Shown here piece by piece: positions 54,030-61,626 of a stretch of DNA of 64,000 nt. The notes under the pieces are model-generated. The model did no database searches and was not told the origin of the DNA. It was given only the letters and a program-made list of their open reading frames with translations. Each line of letters starts with the position of its first letter. The first letter of the stretch is position 1. Origin of the DNA: PALSA-612 sp046729255 (GTDB taxonomy: Bacteria > Actinomycetota > Thermoleophilia > Gaiellales > Gaiellaceae); the NCBI GenBank assembly GCA_046729255.1, contig JBKPGF010000034.1, positions 37,095 to 101,094 of the forward strand, written 5' to 3'. The position numbers were made by a program, and so were the translations under genes.

Positions 54030-54515
54030 CTAGTCCTCGTCCTCCTCGGCGAGCTGTTCCACGGAAGGCACGACGATCTTGAGGATCTCGCAGTCGTCGA
54101 TGCGGTACAGGCCACGCTCGTTCTGGCTCAACCAGGCGACATCCTCTCCCGCCCCGCAGTCGAGGACGTCCAGCTGGTCGTCGTCGGCGAGCGCGTGGAG
54201 GACGTCGTCGCCAGGCCCGCCGAACTGCCGGTCCCTGCCGCCGCCGGCCCACATCGAGTCCGGCCCGCCGCCTCCGTGCGAGACGTCGTTGTCGGCTCCC
54301 GCCTTGATGCGGTCGCCGTCGGCCTGGCCGTAGATCTCGTCGCGGCCGCCACGCGCCCGGATCGAGTCGTTGCCGGCCCTGCCGTAGATCACGTCGGCAT
54401 CCGGAGACCCGACCAGCACATCGTCGCCGGGCGTGCCGACGATGAGCGCGCCGTACGCAGCTGCCGCGAGCGCGAGGCTGCCGACAACGACGAGGAGCAC
54501 TGCTTTGCCTGCCAT
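54030..54515 (-). CDS. Small secreted RTX-type calcium-binding protein
   Basis: 161 residues. Signal peptide (GKAVLLVVVGSLALAAAAYG) then about ten nonapeptide-like repeats: GTPGDDVLVGSPDADVIYGRAGNDSIRARGGRDEIYGQADGDRIKAG and on to about 120. The tail ends in an acidic patch (EQLAEEDED). There is no enzymatic domain. A purine-rich GAGGGGGT precedes the ATG. It resembles the N-terminal repeat block of the neighbouring larger protein and the C-terminal cysteine motif (RIDDCEILK / VQRDCEVVS) is shared, so the two are related by duplication. Confidence 0.75.
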   Translation of the reverse strand: MAGKAVLLVVVGSLALAAAAYGALIVGTPGDDVLVGSPDADVIYGRAGNDSIRARGGRDEIYGQADGDRIKAGADNDVSHGGGGPDSMWAGGGRDRQFGGPGDDVLHALADDDQLDVLDCGAGEDVAWLSQNERGLYRIDDCEILKIVVPSVEQLAEEDED

Positions 54516-54599
54516 CTCGACCCCCTCTGTAGATGACCCTGCAGACGCATCAATGGCGCGCGTGCGTCAACGGGCCGTGTCCGGAGGGAAAGGCGATGA

Positions 54600-55868
54600 T
54601 CAGCGCTGCGTAAAGGAGCTACCGAGCAGAGCGCGCCTCCAGTGCGGCAGCTGACCGAGCTTCACGAAGGCAAAGGCGGTCGCCGCAAGCGTCACCGCTC
54701 CGCCGAAAGCGAAGGCGAGCGCCGTTCCGCCCGCGTCGGCAAGCCAGCCCGACAGCAATCCTCCGACCGGCTGCAGGCCGAGAAAGGCGTAGAAGTACAA
54801 ACCGAGCACGCGCCCTCGGATCGCGTCGGGGACCCGCAGCTGGAGCGAGGCGTTCGCGTTCGACGACCACACCGTGAAGCACAGCCCCGCTGCGAGCAGG
54901 CAGGCCGCCGCCACGAGGAGGGTCTGTGCGGGCGCGAGCACGAGCTCGGATACCCCGAAGCCGGCCGTGCCGATGAGCAGAAGCTTGATGCTCGCGCGCC
55001 CGATGGTCGCGGCCAGCAGCGCGCCGATGAGCGCTCCGGCCCCGAAGCATGCGCTGAGGATCCCGAAGACCTCAGGCCCGGCGTCGAGCGTCTCCCGGGC
55101 GAGCACCGGCAGCAGGACGTTGAAGTTGAACGCGAAGGTGCTGACGGCCGCGACGAGCACGAGCACGATGCCGACGCGCGGCGAGCGTCGTGCATAGCGC
55201 ATCGCTTCCCACGTTCCGGCAAAGATCGCCGGCCTCTCGCCGTCACGCTTGAGCGGAACGAGCTCATGGGCGTTCATTGCTGCGAGCGCGAGGAGGACGG
55301 CAAGGAAGCTGACGGCGTTCGCGGCAAAACAGATGCCGGGACCGAAGACGGCCACGATCACCCCGCCGAAGGCCGGCCCGACGACCCGCGCGGCGTTGAA
55401 CAGGGACGAGTTGAGGGCAACGGCATTCGGAAGCTCCGCCGGGCCGACCATCTGGTACGTGAACGCCTGGCGGGCCGGCGCGTCGAACACGAGGACGGTG
55501 CCCCGCAGCGCGGCGAGCACGTACACCTGCCACGGCTCCGGGTCGCCCACGAGCGTGAGCAGCGCGAGCGCCGTCGCGAGCACCATCGCCGCCGCCTGGG
55601 TCGTCATCACGAGGCGGCGCGGATCGAGGCGGTCTGCGAAGACGCCCGCGAAGAGCCCGAGGATGCTGAACGGCAGGAACTGGCAAAGGACGAGGATGCC
55701 GACCGCGAACGGCGAGCCCGTCAGATCGAGGATGAGCCAGGCCATCGCGATGTTCTGCATCCACGTGCCGGTGACCGACACGACCTGCCCCGAGAAGAAG
55801 AGGCGGTAATTGCGGTACTTGAGACTGGCGAACGTCCGGCGGTTGAGCCGCAGGAGAGCGGCCGTCAC
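54600..55868 (-). CDS. MFS transporter (EntS/MFS_3-like exporter)
   Basis: 422 residues, about 11-12 membrane helices. FASLKYRNYRLFFSGQVVSVTGTWMQNIAMAWLILDLTGSPFAVGILVLCQFLP is the typical start of this exporter group, and FADRLDPRRL the loop 2-3 motif. The GTG start overlaps the upstream marR stop by 4 bp (GTGA), so it is the regulated partner of that gene. The exported compound is unknown. Confidence 0.88.
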   Translation of the reverse strand: MTAALLRLNRRTFASLKYRNYRLFFSGQVVSVTGTWMQNIAMAWLILDLTGSPFAVGILVLCQFLPFSILGLFAGVFADRLDPRRLVMTTQAAAMVLATALALLTLVGDPEPWQVYVLAALRGTVLVFDAPARQAFTYQMVGPAELPNAVALNSSLFNAARVVGPAFGGVIVAVFGPGICFAANAVSFLAVLLALAAMNAHELVPLKRDGERPAIFAGTWEAMRYARRSPRVGIVLVLVAAVSTFAFNFNVLLPVLARETLDAGPEVFGILSACFGAGALIGALLAATIGRASIKLLLIGTAGFGVSELVLAPAQTLLVAAACLLAAGLCFTVWSSNANASLQLRVPDAIRGRVLGLYFYAFLGLQPVGGLLSGWLADAGGTALAFAFGGAVTLAATAFAFVKLGQLPHWRRALLGSSFTQR

Positions 55869-56314
55869 GGGCGTGCCTCGATGAGGGTTCGCAACGGCTC
55901 GATCGCGTCGTCGATCGATGCCAGTGCCTCGTCGTCGAGGGTTCGCAGCCGCGCAACGAGCCATGCCGTGCGCCGCGAGCGCACGAGCCGCAGCACACGT
56001 TCTGCCTCGGCGGTCAGCTCGAGGCCGACGCGCCGCCGGTCGCCACCTGCGCCTTCAGTGCGCTCCACGAGACCGGCTTCCACGAGTCGCGTGACGTGAC
56101 GTGACATCGCTGCTGGTGAGACACCCTCTCGCCCGGCCAGCTCACGGACGCCGACGCCCGGTGTCTGGCGGATGGAGACGAGTAGCGATACCTGTCCTCC
56201 TGTAACCCCCAGCGGATGCACTTCCCGGCGAAGCTCGCGCGCGAGCTGGAGCAGCACGGGGCGCAACCGGTTCGCGACGGCGAGCGAATCTGCAGCGACG
56301 GTTGTCTCGGGCAA
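55865..56314 (-). CDS. MarR family transcriptional regulator
   Basis: 149 residues from TTG 56314. Winged-helix DNA-binding domain: VTGGQVSLLVSIRQTPGVGVRELAGREGVSPAAMSRHVTRLVEAGLVERTEGAGGDRRRVGLELTAEA. First gene of a two-gene unit with the MFS exporter. A perfect palindrome 4 bp before its start is the likely autoregulatory operator. Confidence 0.9.
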   Translation of the reverse strand: MPETTVAADSLAVANRLRPVLLQLARELRREVHPLGVTGGQVSLLVSIRQTPGVGVRELAGREGVSPAAMSRHVTRLVEAGLVERTEGAGGDRRRVGLELTAEAERVLRLVRSRRTAWLVARLRTLDDEALASIDDAIEPLRTLIEARP

Positions 56315-56317
56315 TTC

Positions 56318-56332
56318 GTTAACCAGGTTAAC
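56318..56332. promoter_or_regulatory. Palindromic operator candidate for the MarR regulator
   Basis: GTTAACC-A-GGTTAAC, a perfect 15-bp palindrome in an otherwise GC-rich region, 3 bp upstream of the marR-type TTG. Size and symmetry match MarR-family sites. Confidence 0.6.
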
Positions 56333-56384
56333 AAAACTGTCACCGGCGGCCGCGGTTGACTACCCTGCTTCGCGAGGAGCAGTG

Positions 56385-56786
56385 GTGGCAACTCTCACGA
56401 GACGGCAGAAGAGCCTCGCGCTCATTCGAGCCCGGGAAGTGGCGACGAATCTCTCGCTGCCGATCGCGCTCCTCGATCCTCACGGGGCGATCGTGTTTTA
56501 CAACGTCGCCGCCGAGGCGATCCTCGGTGACGCGTTTGACGCCCTGGGGGAGCTGTCGAGCGAGGCGTGGGCAGCGTCGTTCGAGCCGGAACGACGCGAC
56601 GGCACGCCGATCCCGATGCACGAGATGCCCGCAGGAGTGGCTCTCGTCGAACGGCGGCCCCACCACCTGGATCTCTTCTACACGGGCATCGACGGCGTCC
56701 GCCGCGAGGTCGGCGTGACCGCCTTCCCGCTCCTCGGCCGCGACGGCGAGCTCTTCGGCGCCTTCGCCATCTTCTGGCACCTCTGA
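56385..56786 (+). CDS. Single-domain PAS protein, first of three tandem paralogues
   Basis: About 133 residues; GTG 56385 is 5 nt after GAGGAG, with GTG 56382 as alternative. One PAS fold: NLSLPIALLDPHGAIVFYNVAAEAILGDAF...GELSSEAWAASFEPERRDGTPIPMHEMPAGVALVERRPHH...REVGVTAFPLLGRDGELFGAFAIFWHL. No output domain is attached. The three copies share the N-terminal RRQKSLxLIxARE motif and the IFWxL ending, so they are one family. It may sense a ligand or redox state and signal by protein contact. Confidence 0.75.
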   Translation: MATLTRRQKSLALIRAREVATNLSLPIALLDPHGAIVFYNVAAEAILGDAFDALGELSSEAWAASFEPERRDGTPIPMHEMPAGVALVERRPHHLDLFYTGIDGVRREVGVTAFPLLGRDGELFGAFAIFWHL

Positions 56787-56801
56787 CTCCATAGAGCCTT
56801 G

Positions 56802-57187
56802 ATGCAACAAACGATCAGCCGACGCCGCCAGAAGAGCCTCGTTCTCATCCGAGCTCGGGAGGTCGCGGCGAACCTCTCCGTTCCCGTCTCCTTGCTCGAC
56901 TCGGAAGGCAACCTCGTCTTCTTCAACGAGGCCGCCGAGGCCATGCACGGTGGGCGTTCGAGGAAGTTGGCGAGCTGTCCGCGGCCGAGTGGCCGGCGCT
57001 GTTCGCGACGGCTCCACTCGAGGACCTGCCGGTCGGCATCGCGCTCTTCGAGCGTCGGCCCGTGCACACCGTCGTCCACTTCACGGGCGTCGACGACGTC
57101 GATCGCAGTATCGCCGTGACCGCCTTTCCGCTCATGGGGCGCGAGGGGGAGTTGTTCGGGGTCTTCGCCATCTTCTGGCACCTCTGA
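56802..57187 (+). pseudogene. Single-domain PAS protein, second tandem paralogue, frameshifted
   Basis: Starts like its neighbours (QKSLVLIRAREVAANLSVPVSLLDSEGNLVFFNEAAEAMHGG). At about 56950 the family sequence moves to the frame one base earlier, continuing as AFEEVGELSAAEWPALFATAP...ALFERRPVHTVVHFTGVDD and ending in the usual FAIFWHL before TGA 57185-57187. A single missing base explains it. In the original frame the protein ends at 57119 with an unrelated tail. Either a true lesion or a sequencing slip near the GGTGGG run. Confidence 0.7.
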
Positions 57188-57240
57188 GCCGCGCGAGAGG
57201 GTAGATTGCGCTCGGCGAGGCAAGTACGCTCGCGAGGCGC

Positions 57241-57648
57241 GTGGAACAATCAGTCCGACATCCCCGGCAGAAGAGCCTGGTGCTCATCTTGGCGCGTGAG
57301 TTCGCGTCGAACCTTGCCACCCCGATTTACATCGCCGACGCCGATGAGCGTCTCGTCTATTTCAACGAGCCTGCGGAGAAGATCGCTGGGCAGTCGTTCG
57401 CGGAGACGGGTGAGATCCCGGTCCGCGAGTGGGCGGAGATGCTCTCCCCCTCGACTGCGCACGGCGAGCCAATGCGACGCGAAGACACGCCGGGCGGCAT
57501 CGCCTTCTCCGAGCGTCGACCCGCACACGGCAATCTCTGTATCACGGGCCTCGACAGCGTGAGGCGTGACATCGCGACGACGGCCTTTCCGCTATTCGGC
57601 CCGGACGAGGAGTTCCACGGGATCATGGTCATCTTCTGGGAGCTGTAG
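57241..57648 (+). CDS. Single-domain PAS protein, third tandem paralogue
   Basis: 135 residues, GTG start. Same layout: RQKSLVLILAREFASNLATPIYIADADERLVYFNEPAEKIAGQSFAETGEIPVREWAEML...GIAFSERRPAHGNLCITGLDSVRRDIATTAFPLFGPDEEFHGIMVIFWEL. It ends 8 bp before the MBL-fold gene, so the PAS cluster and the hydrolase may share a transcript. Confidence 0.75.
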   Translation: MEQSVRHPRQKSLVLILAREFASNLATPIYIADADERLVYFNEPAEKIAGQSFAETGEIPVREWAEMLSPSTAHGEPMRREDTPGGIAFSERRPAHGNLCITGLDSVRRDIATTAFPLFGPDEEFHGIMVIFWEL

Positions 57649-57656
57649 GAGCCGCC

Positions 57657-58499
57657 GTGCACGTGAAGATCTGGGGATGCCGCGGCTCGCTCGCTACGCC
57701 GGGGCCAGAGACGGTTCGTACCGGCGGCAACACGACCTGTGTCGAGGTTTCGTCCAACGGGTCACGCGTCATTCTCGACGCGGGTACCGGCCTTCGTGCA
57801 CTCGGCCTCGAGCTGGCCGAGGAGGGGCCGCCGCAGAAGATCGACATCTGCCTCACCCATCTCCACCTCGACCACATCGAAGGGCTCGGATTCTTCGCGC
57901 CGTTCTACGACCCGGACTGCGAGGTGTCGATCTGGGGCCCACCCTCCTCCGTGCGAACGTTGAAGGAGCGAATCAGCCGGTACCTCTCTTCGCCGCTCTT
58001 TCCGATCGAGGTGTCGGAACTGCCGGCGCGCGTGACATTCCTCGACGCCCCCGAAGGGCCGTGGGAGATCGACGGTCTGCGGATCGAGGCGCATCCGGTA
58101 TCCCATCCCGGGACGACGCTGGGATACCGTGTCTCCGCCAACGGCGCGTCCCTCGCGTTCATCCCCGACCACGAGCCGGCCCTCGGCCTCGAGCTGGAGT
58201 CGTTGACGAGCGACTGGATCTCGGGCTTCCCGGTCGCAGAGGAGGCGACGCTCCTGATGCACGACGCCCAGTACACGGAGGACGAGTACGCGGGCCGGAT
58301 CGGTTGGGGTCACTCCTCGGTACGCCACGCGGTGACATTCGCGTCGAAGTCGGGCGCCGAGTCGACTCTGCTCTTCCATCACGACCCCGTGCACACCGAC
58401 GACGATCTCGAGGCACATAGCGACCGCGCACACGAGCTCTGGCAGGGTGATGGACGGCCGCCAGAGCTCGCGCGCGAAGGGATGGAGATCGACCTCTAG
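57657..58499 (+). CDS. MBL-fold metallohydrolase (cyclic-nucleotide phosphodiesterase/RNase Z-like group)
   Basis: 280 residues. The metal motif THLHLDH is at 67-73, with further ligands in HPVSHPGTTLGY, FIPDHEP and a late His in LLFHHDPVH. The N-terminus KIWGCRGSLATPGPETVRTGGNTTCVEV is typical of the group often annotated as phosphoribosyl 1,2-cyclic phosphodiesterase or PDE-like, and frequently found with PAS or two-component proteins. The GTG start is 8 bp after a PAS gene. It shares CTAG with the stop of the convergent collagen-like gene. Confidence 0.85.
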   Translation: MHVKIWGCRGSLATPGPETVRTGGNTTCVEVSSNGSRVILDAGTGLRALGLELAEEGPPQKIDICLTHLHLDHIEGLGFFAPFYDPDCEVSIWGPPSSVRTLKERISRYLSSPLFPIEVSELPARVTFLDAPEGPWEIDGLRIEAHPVSHPGTTLGYRVSANGASLAFIPDHEPALGLELESLTSDWISGFPVAEEATLLMHDAQYTEDEYAGRIGWGHSSVRHAVTFASKSGAESTLLFHHDPVHTDDDLEAHSDRAHELWQGDGRPPELAREGMEIDL

Positions 58500-59530
58500 C
58501 TATTTGACGCCTTCGGCGTGGGCGTCTCGTCGATCACGAAGTCCGCTGAATTGTCGTTCGCGTCGTCGCCGTCGGGGATCCGTCCGCTGCTCGTTCCCGG
58601 TGCCGCCGACGTGGCCGGTGCCGCGGTCGCCGTGCCCTCGACGAGGACGTTCGTCGCGGCTCCCCAGCCCACCGAATCGACAAGGCTCCCACCGGTATCG
58701 CGAATGCCCACGCCGCCTCCGGTGGCGGCGATGCTCGTCGTGTAGCTCTGGTCGGCTGCGGGGCCGCTCACGTAGCCGGCTCCACCGAACAGGTAGAAGG
58801 CGCCGGCGGCGAGCGTCGTGCCGTCGGGAATCATGGCGAGAACGACGTCGCTCACACCGGCGGCGGAGCGATAGACGAGCTTCCATCCCGAGAGGTCGGC
58901 GGCGGCTGTGCCGGTGTTCACGATCTCCACGAACTCGTCCGTCGCCGCTCCGGTGACCCCCGTCATGAACTCGTTGACGCTGAGTTCCGCCTCGCCTCCG
59001 CCGCCCGACTCCACGCATGTGAGAACAGCATGGTCAGCGGCGTCATATGTGAGGTCGATGGTGCCGGTTCCGTCCTTGCACTGGAGGCCATCGAGCGCAT
59101 CGAGGGACGAGAGACCGGCTCCCGGAGGACCGGCCGGTCCGGCTTCTCCCTGCGGGCCCGGTGGCCCCGCTGGCCCCGGTGCACCTGGGGGCCCTTGGGG
59201 CCCTGCCGGCCCTTGCGGCCCTGACGGCCCGGAGGCGCCTTGTGGGCCCGCCGGTCCCTGGGCGCCCGGAGGTCCCTGGGCACCGGGCGGTCCCTGGGCA
59301 CCGGGCGGTCCCTGGACGTTCCAGCTGAGCGGGCGCTCTCGCTTCCGGCAGTCGGAGGCATCACCGACGATCCGCAGCAAGCCGCTGGGGACGCGGCGGC
59401 ACGCGTTGATGGTCGTCGAGACGTCTGCTGCCTGATCGCTCGCCTCGGCGAAGGCGTCTGCGACGAGCGCGGCAGCGAGACACGCCGTGATGACGACCGT
59501 GCGGGCCGTCGGAGTCGGAAGTCGGTGCAT
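58496..59530 (-). CDS. Secreted collagen-like protein with C-terminal lamin-tail domain
   Basis: 344 residues, AAGGAG 10 nt upstream of the ATG. Signal peptide; residues about 42-72 are a conserved pre-collagen motif (NACRRVPSGLLRIVGDASDC...LSWN); residues 74-139 are 22 uninterrupted Gly-X-Y triplets rich in GPP/GAQ/GPQ. Residues about 190-344 form a lamin-tail (LTD) beta domain (SVNEFMTGVTGAATDEFVEIVNTGTAAADLSGWKLVYRS). It is likely a trimeric rod with a globular head on the cell surface; no membrane anchor is visible. Confidence 0.85.
   Translation of the reverse strand: MHRLPTPTARTVVITACLAAALVADAFAEASDQAADVSTTINACRRVPSGLLRIVGDASDCRKRERPLSWNVQGPPGAQGPPGAQGPPGAQGPAGPQGASGPSGPQGPAGPQGPPGAPGPAGPPGPQGEAGPAGPPGAGLSSLDALDGLQCKDGTGTIDLTYDAADHAVLTCVESGGGGEAELSVNEFMTGVTGAATDEFVEIVNTGTAAADLSGWKLVYRSAAGVSDVVLAMIPDGTTLAAGAFYLFGGAGYVSGPAADQSYTTSIAATGGGVGIRDTGGSLVDSVGWGAATNVLVEGTATAAPATSAAPGTSSGRIPDGDDANDNSADFVIDETPTPKASNS
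59253..59315 (+). repeat. 18-bp tandem repeat within the collagen-like gene
   Basis: Three and a half units of an 18-bp repeat, GGTCCCTGGGCACCGGGC and a variant, encode GPPGAQ hexapeptides on the minus strand. Such near-identical units can change copy number by slippage. Confidence 0.85.
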
Positions 59531-59688
59531 GGACGATCTCCTTCCATCGATGTCGAGGACTCTTCGACGTTGACCGCGCAGGCACGCCGTGTCTGTGCCA
59601 ACTCCGTGCCAACTCTGCGGCTACCTGTGTGCTCTGCGACATCCCGGGCTAACGTCGTTGTCAAATCAGACGACAAAGGAGGCCAGGG

Positions 59689-61044
59689 ATGATTCGAAGA
59701 GGAAGAAGCGGCCGGCGGTGGGCGGCGGCACTCGGCTTTGCGATTGGTGCGTGCACGGGTATGGCGCTGCTCACCGGCGGAGTCGTCAGCGCTAGCGAAG
59801 TTCCCGGGGACTCACCGCCCACAATCGGACTTCGCGACGTTCTCCACACGCCGCCCTCTCTCGTGCCGGAGGGCGGCACTGTGGCCTTGCGCTTCGATGT
59901 CGTCTGCCAGGCCGACGCCCGCGGAAAGCCGTGTGCACCGAACGGGAGCCTGTTCGTCCGTCCGGCCGGCGAGTCCGGCTATCGAGCGGTCGGTCTCGCT
60001 CCTGCCGGCGAGACGACGCTCGCTGCGAAGATCGCCGTCCCGGCGGGCGGCCTTTCGTACTACGCCGTCATCGAAGACGGCGCCGGTAGCTCCGTCACGC
60101 TTCCCGCGTCAGGTGGGGCTTCTCCGCAAAGGGTGTGGGCGGTACCCGAGCTCACCACGGTGGGCCTTGGGGCTCACGTCTTCGGCCGGGCACGGAAGCC
60201 GGACACACGCCCTGTGGCCGCTCCGTGGGGATCGGGTGCCGGGGCGCTCGGGCTCCTCGCTGGGCGGGAGCTCGCGCGCATCGGCCCTTCCGCGTTCGAT
60301 CTTGCGCCAGACGGCTCGATCGTGGTGTTGGACCAGGCGAACGACCGCTTGGCAACCTACGCCTCTCCGGGCCGTGCACCGCGTTACGTTCCGATCCCGT
60401 TCGGCGGTGGAGAGGGCGATCTCGCGGTAGGGGCCGACGGAACCTCGTACGTCCTCGATCACGGCGTGGAGCCCATCGTCCGGAGCTACGCGTCCTCGGG
60501 AGCCCCTGTCGACGTCACACGCATCGCGGGTTCAGGCGTCGACATGATCCGGGCGACCCCTGCGGGTGCCGCGCTCCACGGCTATCCGGGAGAGATGTGG
60601 CTGCCGGTCGGCGGCGGTGGTGATCTGCTTCAGCCGAGCCAGCAGGCCGCTCGCGCCCGGCCGAGCCGTCCGGAAGCGGGGGGTAGCGAGGTGGTCGTCC
60701 ACGCAACGGGCGCGGAGGCACTGTTCGCACTCGTTCGCGGGGACCGCGTGATGCAGGCATGGCAGGTCTCGAGTCCCACGAATCTCGGCGAGATCCAGCT
60801 CGCCGAGCCGTATGGACGCGGCCTGCTCGTCGTACTTCGCGTGTGGACGAGCGAGAGGGCGGAGTTCGTCGTGCTCGTCCTCTCGCCAAACGGGCTCGCG
60901 AGCTCGTTCTCGGTCGATGCGGTCGAGTGGGCGGACTCAGCTCCGCTCGGCCGCTTCAAGCTCGACCGTGACCGGCTGTATCAGCTGCGCTCGACTTCGG
61001 CCGGCGCCGAGGTCGTCGCCTTCGACATGGGAGGTGCACGATGA
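59689..61044 (+). CDS. Secreted protein with propeller-like repeats, function unknown
   Basis: 451 residues with an excellent ribosome binding site (AAAGGAGG, 9 nt upstream). A signal peptide or anchor (RRWAAALGFAIGACTGMALLTGGVV) is followed by a beta domain (about 45-145) and NHL-like stretches (FDLAPDGSIVVLDQANDRLATYASPGRAPRYVPIPFGGGEGDLAVGADGTSYVLDHG). The rest is beta-rich without motifs I know. It overlaps the next gene by 4 bp (ATGA). Confidence 0.7.
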   Translation: MIRRGRSGRRWAAALGFAIGACTGMALLTGGVVSASEVPGDSPPTIGLRDVLHTPPSLVPEGGTVALRFDVVCQADARGKPCAPNGSLFVRPAGESGYRAVGLAPAGETTLAAKIAVPAGGLSYYAVIEDGAGSSVTLPASGGASPQRVWAVPELTTVGLGAHVFGRARKPDTRPVAAPWGSGAGALGLLAGRELARIGPSAFDLAPDGSIVVLDQANDRLATYASPGRAPRYVPIPFGGGEGDLAVGADGTSYVLDHGVEPIVRSYASSGAPVDVTRIAGSGVDMIRATPAGAALHGYPGEMWLPVGGGGDLLQPSQQAARARPSRPEAGGSEVVVHATGAEALFALVRGDRVMQAWQVSSPTNLGEIQLAEPYGRGLLVVLRVWTSERAEFVVLVLSPNGLASSFSVDAVEWADSAPLGRFKLDRDRLYQLRSTSAGAEVVAFDMGGAR

Positions 61045-61442
61045 TCTCGAAGACGCTCGCATTCGCCCCGGGCGTGCTCGCGGGCCTCGTTCTGGCGCTT
61101 GCGATCGCCACGCCGGGCGCTCGCGCGTACCACACGAACTTCCAGGGTTCGTGCAACAACTCGTATTTCGCCACGAGCGGTGTCACGCGGGCGCAAGCGC
61201 GGATCTATGCGGAGATCGGCGCCAGTGAGGGCTACCAATGGGGAGGCGGACGCTTGTGTTATCCCACTATCGCGGGCTCGAGCTCGCGGTGGTGGCGCCT
61301 AGCGACCGGCCACCGCCGACAAGGCCCGAGAGAGCCGAGCCGACGAGCAAGGCTTCCATTCGGCACCGGAGGACGTGGAGTCCAGGGACTGCATGAGCCG
61401 GTGGGCGGTGGCCGATCGAGCGCGAGGGTAGCGCCACGATGA
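61041..61442 (+). pseudogene. Truncated secreted protein, N-terminus only
   Basis: A convincing exported N-terminus (ISKTLAFAPGVLAGLVLALAIATPGARAYHTNFQGSCNNSYFATSGVTRAQARIYAEIGASEGYQWGGG) is followed from about 61250 by low-quality, Arg-rich sequence unlike its start. It looks like the beginning of a cell-wall hydrolase-type (NlpC/P60-like) exported protein whose catalytic part has been lost by deletion or scrambling. The annotated end is simply the first stop in frame. Translationally coupled to the upstream gene. Confidence 0.5.
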
Positions 61443-61626
61443 CTGCCTGGGTGTTTGGGAGCCGTATGCGAACGGGGCGCTGCTTCTCGAAACCTCGGAC
61501 TCGGCGCCGTAGCAGGGACTCCACCCTCCGGGGAGTTGGCGGCTGGTCGGAGCACGCTGGCCGCTGACCAGCGACGTAGGCTGCAAGACGTGGAGTGGCC
61601 GAGGACACGGGCGAGGGCGGAAGCCG
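61443..61626. other. Non-coding remnant region
   Basis: Together with about 61260-61442 this stretch has no frame with convincing codon bias or family resemblance. Short frames on both strands are Arg/Pro/Ser-rich shadows. It may be decayed coding sequence of the truncated gene before it. Confidence 0.45.

Noticed and set aside
59253..59315. CRISPR-like repeat array
   Set aside because: Contiguous 18-bp units without spacers, explained by Gly-X-Y coding repeats.
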